Part shown: piece after piece, positions 1 through 6,046 of the stretch | Layout of the letters: each line of letters begins with the position of its first letter | How positions within the stretch are numbered: the stretch's first letter is position 1 | Assembly: GCA_900556405.1 (NCBI GenBank) | Contig: USPB01000001.1 | Coordinates: 1 to 50,318, forward strand | DNA from: an uncultured Actinomyces sp. | GTDB taxonomy: Bacteria > Actinomycetota > Actinomycetes > Actinomycetales > Actinomycetaceae | Length of the DNA: 50,318 nucleotides | Direction: 5' to 3' | Notes under the pieces: model-generated | Told to the model about the DNA's origin: nothing | The model's database searches: none | What the model saw: the letters and a program-made list of their open reading frames with translations, nothing else | Made by a program: the position numbers and the translations under genes

Positions 1-60
1 CCGATTCGTTCACCGCTTACGTAGCCTCACGAAATATACTACTGCCCAACCACATGGAAA

Positions 61-87
61 CTGCAACTTTGTCCAGTTTTGTTGCAG
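61..87. promoter_or_regulatory. Inverted repeat in the ktrB leader
   Basis: Perfect 7-bp arms CTGCAAC (61-67) and GTTGCAG (81-87) flank a 13-nt loop and end just before the AAGGAG ribosome binding site of the potassium-transporter gene at 106. A TATACT (35-40) upstream could be a -10 box, but I see no good -35. It may be an operator or a leader hairpin; the function is inferred only from position. Confidence 0.35.
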
Positions 88-105
88 AGTCGTTAAGGAG
101 CAGCG

Positions 106-1668
106 ATGGCACCGGCACGCAAGGGTCGACGACAGCGAGCGAAGACACCTCGCTTACGTCCCCAACCCGGCGCCACCCGATCCCTGATGCACGGGCGAGC
201 CCCGGCCTCGTCCCCCGCTCTCTCGGAAGAAACCCTCAGCCCACAGCCCTCCCCCATCGTCCGCCAAATCCCCGGAGGACCCAGCGGCCCCCACCCCCAG
301 GTCCCCACCTCCCGCATGCAGCGCGTGCGCGCCTGGCTCTCACGCCAAGCACGCTACTCGCCCGCACGCCTCGCACTGGGCACCTTCGCACTCATCATCG
401 GCGTCGTCACCGCGCTCCTGATGCTCCCCATCTCCTCCTCGTCGGACACGTCCGCGCCCTTCGTCGACGTACTCTTCACCGCCGTATCCGCCGTGTGCGT
501 CACCGGCCTGACCACCGTCGACACCGCGACCTACTGGTCCCCCTTCGGCCAAGCCGTCATCGCCGCCGGCATCGTCGTCGGCGGCCTGGGCGTCATGACC
601 CTCGCATCAATCCTCGGATTCGCGGTGTCACGCCACCTCGGCCTCACCCAGCGCATGCTCGCCACCCAGGAAACGGGAACCGGCGCCATGGGCCAGATCT
701 CGACGCTCCTCAAAGCCGTCATCGCCACATCACTGAGCATGCAGGCACTCCTCGCCGCCATGTTCCTCCCCCGCTTCCTCGCCATGGGATTCGACCCCGT
801 GCGTGCCATCTGGGATGCCGTCTTCATGGCGATCTCCGTGTTCAACAACGCCGGCTTCGTCATCCTCCCCGACGGCCTCGCGCCCCACGTCACCGACTGG
901 TGGATGCTCATCCCCATCATCCTGGGCACAACCGTGGGCGCCATCGGCTTCCCCGTCATCATGGACGTCGCCAAAAACCTGCGCACTCCGCGCCGCTGGC
1001 GCCTCCACACCAAGCTGACACTGTCGACCTACCTGATTCTGGCATTCGTCGGCGCCCTCGCAATGGCTCTCACCGAGTGGCACAACCCGACGACGCTCGG
1101 CGCAATCGATACGCCGTCGAAGATCCTCAACGCCATGCTCGCCGGCGTGAACTCCCGTTCTTCCGGCTTATCTGCGCTCGATGTGGGCGCCATGCACTCG
1201 CAAACCCACTTCGTCCAGGACATCCTCATGATGATCGGCGGCGGCTCCGCATCCACCGCGGGCGGCGTCAAGGTCACGACCTTCGCTGTCCTCGTGCTCG
1301 CCGTCATCGCCGAAGCCCGAGGCGACCGCGACATCGAAACCTTCGGCCGGCGCATCCCGACCTCCACGATCCGCCTGTCGGTCGCCGTGTCCCTGCTGGG
1401 CCTGGCGCTCGTCGCAATCTCCGTCGTACTCCTGATGTCGATGACGGACTACACGCTCGATATCATCCTCTTCGAGACCGTGTCAGCATTCGCGACCGTC
1501 GGCCTGTCCACCGGCATCACCCCGATCCTGCCCGTGGGCGCCAAATACGTGCTGATTGTCCTCATGTTCGCGGGCCGCACCGGCTCCATGACCGTGGCCG
1601 CAGCCCTTGCCCTGCGCCAGCGCTCCCGCGTCATCCGCATGCCCGAAGAGCAGCCCATCATCGGCTAA
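106..1668 (+). CDS. ktrB: TrkH/KtrB-family potassium uptake membrane subunit
   Basis: Membrane pore subunit of a Ktr/Trk-type K+ (Na+-coupled) uptake system. The 520-residue product has a basic, Pro-rich cytoplasmic N-terminus (about 1-80), then membrane segments with the four filter-like P-loops of the family, each carrying the expected glycine: CVTGLTT, NNAGFVI, SRSSGLSA and TVGLSTG. Length and order fit KtrB. The ATG at 106 follows AAGGAG at a good distance. Its usual partner, the cytoplasmic RCK subunit, is at 3731-4417 rather than directly next door. The product is clear; the choice of KtrB over TrkH rests on size and on the single-RCK partner. Confidence 0.9.
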   Translation: MAPARKGRRQRAKTPRLRPQPGATRSLMHGRAPASSPALSEETLSPQPSPIVRQIPGGPSGPHPQVPTSRMQRVRAWLSRQARYSPARLALGTFALIIGVVTALLMLPISSSSDTSAPFVDVLFTAVSAVCVTGLTTVDTATYWSPFGQAVIAAGIVVGGLGVMTLASILGFAVSRHLGLTQRMLATQETGTGAMGQISTLLKAVIATSLSMQALLAAMFLPRFLAMGFDPVRAIWDAVFMAISVFNNAGFVILPDGLAPHVTDWWMLIPIILGTTVGAIGFPVIMDVAKNLRTPRRWRLHTKLTLSTYLILAFVGALAMALTEWHNPTTLGAIDTPSKILNAMLAGVNSRSSGLSALDVGAMHSQTHFVQDILMMIGGGSASTAGGVKVTTFAVLVLAVIAEARGDRDIETFGRRIPTSTIRLSVAVSLLGLALVAISVVLLMSMTDYTLDIILFETVSAFATVGLSTGITPILPVGAKYVLIVLMFAGRTGSMTVAAALALRQRSRVIRMPEEQPIIG

Positions 1669-1737
1669 TTGCTGGTAGCGGGCGCCGTCGCGGCGCGCGG
1701 GCGGGTGGGCAGGCGGGTGGCCTGTTAACGCCAGAGG

Positions 1738-2018
1738 GCGAAAAAACTCGCCCAGCGCGCCCCTCCAACCGTTCCCGCGCGAAAAAGTTCGCCCAGCGCG
1801 CCCCTCCAACCGTTCCCGCGCGAAAAAGTTCGCCCAGCAACAGCCCAATCTTGGCCAAACCGCGAAAAAGTTCGCCCAGCACGCCCAAAAACACCAAAAT
1901 CTAGCCATTTTTCCCGAGCAGGGCGAACTTTTTCGCGTTTCCCGAACCAATTCACCCCGCAGGGCGAACTTTTTCGCGCTTCCCGAACCAATTCACCCCG
2001 CAGGGCGAACTTTTTCGC
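1738..2018. repeat. Array of 16-bp dyad repeats, 41-bp period, polarity switch
   Basis: Seven copies of GCGAAAAAGTTCGCCC. Four are in plus orientation (starts 1738, 1779, 1820, 1862; the first has two mismatches) and three are inverted (starts 1921, 1962, 2003). Spacing is 41-42 bp within each half. Each copy is itself a dyad, GCGAA-AAAG-TTCGC. The 25-bp intervals are near-identical within the outer pairs, so these are 41-bp tandem units, not CRISPR spacers. Copies 4 and 5 can form a long stem around a 43-bp centre. No function is known to me; a protein-binding array or a fold-back element are both possible. Confidence 0.85.
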
Positions 2019-2107
2019 GCAGATTCAACACTCAACGTGTAATTCAGGCACACCCCTGGCCAGGCACACTCAACAGAGCACATTGGTAATAGAACGGCAA
2101 CCACTTG

Positions 2108-2146
2108 TCGTCCACAGGCTGTCTCTCCCACTCGTAGTTATCCACA
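2108..2146. promoter_or_regulatory. Two DnaA-box-like sites 30 bp apart
   Basis: TTATCCACA (2138-2146) is a canonical DnaA box, and TCGTCCACA (2108-2116) is one base from the actinobacterial TTGTCCACA. They are in the same orientation, 30 bp apart (about three helical turns), and both continue as GGC. They lie about 100 bp before the nuclease-like gene at 2248. The sequence match is direct; binding and any role are inference. Confidence 0.4.
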
Positions 2147-2247
2147 GGCCCACGCGGAAGGCTTGAATCGTACCCACCATCGGCACACAGTGGGACTCAT
2201 GCGCCAACAAACAAAGAGGCCTACTAGCCTGTAACGAAGGAGTTGCG

Positions 2248-3261
2248 ATGTTGCGTGACCACGTGGAGTCTATCCGTTCTTCCCTAGTCGTTGCTGACTC
2301 GCACGCGACTAAGGATTGCATCCATAGGCGCTTGCAGAAAGGAGAACTCATTCGTCTTCTCACCGGCATTTGCATTCCTTCAGCACGGTTGATCGGACTG
2401 AACTCACGTGAGCGCAAAACAGCGCTTTTCATTGCTCGCATGTGCGCGCTGAGTCTGCGATATCCCGATTACGTCATCAGCGGCGGCGTCGCCGCTTACC
2501 TTCTCGGCCTCCCCGCCGACGACCAGATCGAGAAGCTCACACTGTATGCGCCATCTCGAGAACGCCCCCGCCAGATTCATTTTCCAGCAATCACAGTTGA
2601 GAAGAATGAACATTTTTCGGCCGCGACAACGCCCGTTTCTCGCCCCCGATCGCCAGTTCCCTCAATCACGTACTTAGGCTTCCGCATCGCGACACCGGCG
2701 CGAGTTGTTGTTGACTGCGCTCGCCTACTCAACAAACAGCACGCTTTTCCCATCGCCTGCGCAGGGTTGGCCCACGCGTGCCAGTTCGATCGTTTCCGTC
2801 AGGATGCGTCGCGGCCGCGGCAGGAGGAGGCGCGGAGGGATTTCCACGAGGCCTTGGATGCCACTCCCCGCAACGCCAGAGGACGCGGGCGCGCCCGTTG
2901 GATCGTCGACCATGCTGACGCTGGTTGTGAGTCTCCCGGCGAGGCCCTCGTGTTGCTTGCCTTGCTGCGCGCGGGGATCGCCGGGTTGACAACGCAGGAA
3001 GAAGTCCACATTGACGGCCGCACGTACTTCATTGATATCGCCCTACCCAACCTGAAGATCGCGATCGAATTTGATGGCCGCATCAAGTACGGGGAGACCG
3101 TCAGCCAGGTACACGACTCGATCGAGGCCGAGCAGCGTCGCCAGCGAGACCTTGAGCGGGCGGGCTGGAAGGTGATTCGCGTTCGGTGGTCGGACCTGCA
3201 AGTCATCGACGAGGTCCTCGCCCAAGTTTTAGTGGCAATCCGCGCGAAGGTCGGACGCTGA
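2248..3261 (+). CDS. DUF559/AbiEi-like protein with PD-(D/E)XK nuclease-like C-terminus
   Basis: The 337-residue product resembles the common actinobacterial proteins that join an AbiEi-like helical N-terminal region (about 1-170) to a DUF559/Vsr-like endonuclease fold (about 225-330). Candidate catalytic residues are Glu232 (in ESPGE), Asp263 (FIDIALP) and Glu274/Asp276 in EFDG. The later GWKVIRVRW segment fits the last strand of the fold. The ATG at 2248 follows GAAGGAG. It stands alone between the two potassium genes. Members are often found singly and their substrate is unknown; a defence or DNA-repair role would be a guess. The call is to fold family, not function. Confidence 0.7.
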   Translation: MLRDHVESIRSSLVVADSHATKDCIHRRLQKGELIRLLTGICIPSARLIGLNSRERKTALFIARMCALSLRYPDYVISGGVAAYLLGLPADDQIEKLTLYAPSRERPRQIHFPAITVEKNEHFSAATTPVSRPRSPVPSITYLGFRIATPARVVVDCARLLNKQHAFPIACAGLAHACQFDRFRQDASRPRQEEARRDFHEALDATPRNARGRGRARWIVDHADAGCESPGEALVLLALLRAGIAGLTTQEEVHIDGRTYFIDIALPNLKIAIEFDGRIKYGETVSQVHDSIEAEQRRQRDLERAGWKVIRVRWSDLQVIDEVLAQVLVAIRAKVGR

Positions 3262-3610
3262 TTGTCCGCATACCACAGCGCGGCCAGATGGCCGCGTCGG
3301 CAAGCCGTACGACCAGGCGACAGCAACTGCGGCTGGTGCAGCACCAACGACGCCAAGACGAGAGCCGACAAAGCCAGACCAGCAGCAATGCGACCGCAGC
3401 CAGCAGCACCACCAGCGAGGCAGGCGCCAGCAGTAACGCCACCGCGGCCAGCAGCACCAACGAGGCCGAGACCAGCGGCCAAGCATCCAAGGACGGCAAC
3501 AACACAGGAACCAACAGCATGACCGGCGTCGGGAGCAGCAACGGCAACGAAGCTGGAACTAGGATCAAAGCAAACAAGAACGACAACAGCACCGGGACCA
3601 GCTTCCGCAT
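3203..3610 (-). CDS. Possible small hydrophobic membrane protein (doubtful)
   Basis: A 135-residue minus-strand frame begins with three to four Leu/Val/Ala-rich segments (about 5-80) and ends in an Arg-rich tail that overlaps the 3' end of the nuclease-like gene by 59 bp. Its core comes from the imperfect DNA repeat at 3379-3466. No ribosome binding site is seen before the ATG at 3610, which falls inside an 11-bp tandem repeat. The opposite strand gives a Ser/Thr/Asn/Ala-rich frame over the same repeats, so this may be non-coding. Low confidence. Confidence 0.22.
   Translation of the reverse strand: MRKLVPVLLSFLFALILVPASLPLLLPTPVMLLVPVLLPSLDAWPLVSASLVLLAAVALLLAPASLVVLLAAVALLLVWLCRLSSWRRWCCTSRSCCRLVVRLADAAIWPRCGMRTISVRPSRGLPLKLGRGPRR
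3379..3466. repeat. Imperfect about 40-bp direct repeat, two copies
   Basis: Copies at 3379-3421 and 3427-3466 share the pattern CCAGCAGyAAyGCnACCGC followed by a second CCAGCAGCACCA block and GAGGC. They look like a minisatellite between the nuclease-like gene and ktrA. Confidence 0.6.
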
Positions 3611-3628
3611 GTTTCACGCATGTTTCAC
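3607..3628. repeat. Tandem 11-bp repeat GCATGTTTCAC x2
   Basis: Two exact copies in direct orientation (3607-3617, 3618-3628), about 100 bp before ktrA. The core TGTTTCAC equals one half-site of the parS palindrome, but here the halves are direct, not inverted. Confidence 0.7.
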
Positions 3629-3730
3629 GCGCCGAACGTGTGCCCGCGACGGACACGCGCGACAGCCAACACCCACCACACCAGCGACGCGCGGCCGCAG
3701 CGTTCGCGGCACGCGCGCCCGCAGGGAAGA

Positions 3731-4417
3731 ATGGAGGGTATGGCAGATGAACGCGAGTCAAAGGAACTGCAGTCGGGAACGCTGGTCATCGGGCTGGGCC
3801 GTTTTGGCTCTGCGGTCGCGGTGACGCAAGACCAGTTGGGCTATGAGATCCTGGCGGTTGAAAAGAATCCCGCCCGTGTGCAGGCGTTCGCAGGGCGCTT
3901 CCCTCTTGTTGAGGCTGATGCAACCTCCAAGGACGCGCTTGAGCAGCTGGGCGCACGCGAGTTCCGCAGCGCAGTTGTCGGCGTGGGGTCGTCACTGGAG
4001 GCGGCGGTGTTGATCACGGCGAACCTGGTCGACATGGGTATTTCGTCAATCTGGGTGAAGGCGACGTCTTCGCAGCATGGCCGTATCCTGCGCCGCGTGG
4101 GAGCGCATCATGTTGTCTACCCGGATTTGGATGCTGGTAAGCGCACGGCGCACTTGGTGGGTGGCCGCATGGTTGACTACATCGAGATGGAGAAGGATGG
4201 CTTCTCGATCATGAAGTTACGCCCGCCGCAGGAGGTGCGCGGTTTCACGCTGGAGGAGCTGGATTTGCGCGGCCGTTATGGCGTGAATGTGCTGGCTATT
4301 CGTCGTCCGAAGCAGCGTTTTGAGTACGCGGATGCGTCCACGCGTATTAATGCCGACGACGAGATCATCGTCTCGGGCGATTCGCACCTGTTGGAGTATT
4401 TCGCGAATAGGCCGTAG
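3731..4417 (+). CDS. ktrA: KtrA/TrkA-family RCK regulatory subunit of potassium uptake
   Basis: Cytoplasmic gating ring subunit for the membrane protein at 106-1668. From the ATG at 3731 the product has 228 residues, the usual KtrA size. It shows an N-terminal Rossmann RCK_N domain with the dinucleotide-binding motif VIGLGRFG, and an RCK_C (TrkA_C) domain at the end (about 145-228). The ATG at 3731 has a GGGAAG just upstream. A second in-frame ATG at 3740 has GGAGGG only one base away, so it is less likely. A strong hairpin (4428-4469) ends the gene. RCK_C domains of this type bind cyclic di-AMP in some bacteria; whether this one does is not visible. Confidence 0.88.
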   Translation: MEGMADERESKELQSGTLVIGLGRFGSAVAVTQDQLGYEILAVEKNPARVQAFAGRFPLVEADATSKDALEQLGAREFRSAVVGVGSSLEAAVLITANLVDMGISSIWVKATSSQHGRILRRVGAHHVVYPDLDAGKRTAHLVGGRMVDYIEMEKDGFSIMKLRPPQEVRGFTLEELDLRGRYGVNVLAIRRPKQRFEYADASTRINADDEIIVSGDSHLLEYFANRP

Positions 4418-4427
4418 CGGCGAGAAT

Positions 4428-4469
4428 ACAGGAGGGCCCCGCACAGTGGTGTGTGCGGGGCCCTCCTGT
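4428..4469. terminator. Strong bidirectional hairpin terminator
   Basis: Perfect 18-bp stem (4428-4445 with 4452-4469) around the 6-nt loop GTGGTG, lying 10 bp after ktrA and between convergent transcripts. There is no long T-run on either side, but the stem is very GC-rich. It would also stop the long minus-strand T7SS string ending at 4589. Confidence 0.85.
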
Positions 4470-4588
4470 TGTACTGGGACGAGGCCGGGGCCGCCCGCGC
4501 TCACGCCGCGAGGCAGAGCGCGGGGGTCCGTGCCGGTCGTCTGACGCGTGCAGTATGTCCGGGGCGACTGGGCGCCCCAGACGCACGG

Positions 4589-6046
4589 TCAGTGGCCATG
4601 GTGATGCGACCTATGCGGGGAGTGATGTCCGCCGCCGCTGTGGCTTCCACCCTTGTGGCTACCGCCGCTATGGCTGCCGCCGCTATGGCTGCCGCCCTTG
4701 TTGCCGCCACCATTGTGGCTACCGTTATGGCTCCCACCATTATGGTTGCCACCCTTGTGGTTACCACCGTTGTGGTTGCCACCCTTGTGGTCGCCATTGT
4801 TGTTGCCACTCTTGTGATCACCACCATTATGGTTGCCACCCTTGTGGTTACCACCGTTATGGTTGCCACCCTTGTGGTCGCCATTGTGGTTGCCACCCTT
4901 GTGATCACCGTTGTGGTTGCCACCCTTGTGATCACCGTTGTGGTTGCCCTTATGGTCGCCACCCTTGTGGTCACCACCCTTGTGGTCACCGCCACCATCA
5001 TGGCCGCCACCATCGTGGTCGGATTTACCGCCACCCCAGTCAATATGGGGCTCGATGCTGGGGTTAACCTCAATGTGGCGGTCTTCGCTATTGTCGACGT
5101 CACCGTTGTTGATGGTGCCATTGTTGTCACCGCCAACAACTGTGCCGCTGTTGTCTCCGCCAACCGAGGTGCCACCGGAGGTGCCACCGTTAGCCGTGCT
5201 ACCGCCACCGGCACTGCCGTCGCTACCGGCGGTGCCGCTCGTCGAGCCGCCTTCGCCGCAGCAACCGCCGCCGGGTGCCTGGCACTGCTCGCCGATGTGC
5301 TCGACGCCACGAGTCAGGTCATCACCAGCCGAGGTCATGACGGCGTAGATGGCCTCGATCGCCTGGAGGGCGTTCACAAGGACCTCGAGGATAGGCTCGA
5401 TGCGTCCGACCCACTTGGAAGTCTTACCAGCCACCTGGGCTGCCGCCACGGGCGTCGCGAGACCGAACGAGCAGATTTCTTCCGCGACGACCTCGAAACA
5501 CGTGACAACGATATCCGCGATAGCGCTCACGACGGCGTCGTGGATATTGTCAACAGAGTCCGCGACCTTGGACAGCGCTTCGCCGAAAGCACCCGACGCC
5601 TCGGACACGCCGTTGATCGCGCTGTAGACGACGGCTTGACGCTCCTGGTAGGCGCGTACGGCTTCACCGTGCATGTCGGCGAAGTCGCTCGCAGCTGCAT
5701 TTTCCAGCTCTTCAGCAATGGATGCGAGGGAGCTGGAGATGGAATCCCAGCTGGCGCTCATGCCGTACACCTGCCCGGAGTCGCCGGTCAGCTGGTTGAT
5801 CCAGGTTTTGAGCGGATCCACGTGCTGCATGATCCATTCGACGACAGAGCCTGCGATGCCACCGACAGGATCCAGCATCAGATTGCCGGCCTCCTCAACG
5901 AGTCCCCGCGCGGAATCAACGAGGTTGGTGACATCGCCCGAGCGCAGATCCTGGGCAGCATTGTAGAGAGTGTCAAAGACGGCCAGGCCCTCTGTCGGGG
6001 TGGTGTTGTCGATACTCCGAGTGTATTCGGGGGCTTCGGGACTCAC
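4589..6046 (-). CDS. T7SS-associated WXG100/LXG-like protein with His/Asn/Gly-rich tail
   Basis: 485 residues. The N-terminal half (about 1-245) is helical and contains a WXG100-like stretch (SASWDSISSS, then an ELENAA helix) plus a further Ala/Val-rich helical part, as in long T7SS substrates. From about 245 it turns into a Gly/Ser/Thr linker and then a long tail (about 345-485) of units such as DHKGGNHNG, ending in HHHGH. The tail could bind metal ions such as Zn or Ni, which is inference from composition. The GTG start at 6046 follows GAAGGAG and overlaps the stop of the upstream gene in GTGA, so translation is likely coupled. It is the last gene of the minus-strand T7SS string. Export by T7SS is inferred from context and the N-terminus. 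Confidence 0.75.
   Translation of the reverse strand: MSPEAPEYTRSIDNTTPTEGLAVFDTLYNAAQDLRSGDVTNLVDSARGLVEEAGNLMLDPVGGIAGSVVEWIMQHVDPLKTWINQLTGDSGQVYGMSASWDSISSSLASIAEELENAAASDFADMHGEAVRAYQERQAVVYSAINGVSEASGAFGEALSKVADSVDNIHDAVVSAIADIVVTCFEVVAEEICSFGLATPVAAAQVAGKTSKWVGRIEPILEVLVNALQAIEAIYAVMTSAGDDLTRGVEHIGEQCQAPGGGCCGEGGSTSGTAGSDGSAGGGSTANGGTSGGTSVGGDNSGTVVGGDNNGTINNGDVDNSEDRHIEVNPSIEPHIDWGGGKSDHDGGGHDGGGDHKGGDHKGGDHKGNHNGDHKGGNHNGDHKGGNHNGDHKGGNHNGGNHKGGNHNGGDHKSGNNNGDHKGGNHNGGNHKGGNHNGGSHNGSHNGGGNKGGSHSGGSHSGGSHKGGSHSGGGHHSPHRSHHHGH
4620..5025 (-). repeat. Coding tandem repeats for the His/Asn/Gly tail
   Basis: Short degenerate units (9-15 bp, such as GGTGGCAACCACAAC read on the minus strand) repeat across about 400 bp and encode GGNHNG/GGDHKG blocks. 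Such arrays change length easily, so tail length may vary between strains. Confidence 0.8.

Larger units (their letters stand above)
1669..2247. other. Intergenic region with repeat array and DnaA-box-like sites
   Basis: This 579-bp gap holds no convincing gene. It contains the seven-copy dyad repeat array (1738-2018), then about 85 bp with no clear signal, two DnaA-box-like sequences (2108-2146), and the leader of the next gene with AAGGAG just before its start. Open frames through the array are by-products of the repeats. Confidence 0.7.
3262..3730. other. Intergenic region with short tandem repeats
   Basis: This 469-bp stretch separates the nuclease-like gene from ktrA. It holds two imperfect copies of a roughly 40-bp Ala/Ser-codon-like repeat (3379-3421 and 3427-3466), a tandem 11-bp repeat (3607-3628) and GC-rich sequence up to the ktrA start. 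The only gene candidate is the doubtful minus-strand frame at 3203-3610. No clear promoter for ktrA was found. Confidence 0.6.

Noticed and set aside
54..1904. Long Arg/Pro/His-rich plus-strand frame over ktrB
   Set aside because: It is a shadow of the KtrB reading frame: low-complexity Arg/Pro/His composition, no motifs, no ribosome site.
1738..2018. CRISPR array
   Set aside because: The intervals between repeats are near-identical within each half, repeat units are only 16 bp, polarity switches mid-array, and no cas genes are present.
1738..2018. LexA/SOS boxes (CGAAC-N4-GTTCG)
   Set aside because: The dyad here is GCGAA-N4-TTCGC, two bases closer than the actinobacterial SOS box, and no SOS gene is adjacent.
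3607..3628. ParB parS site
   Set aside because: The half-sites TGTTTCAC are in direct, not inverted, orientation, and no par genes are near.
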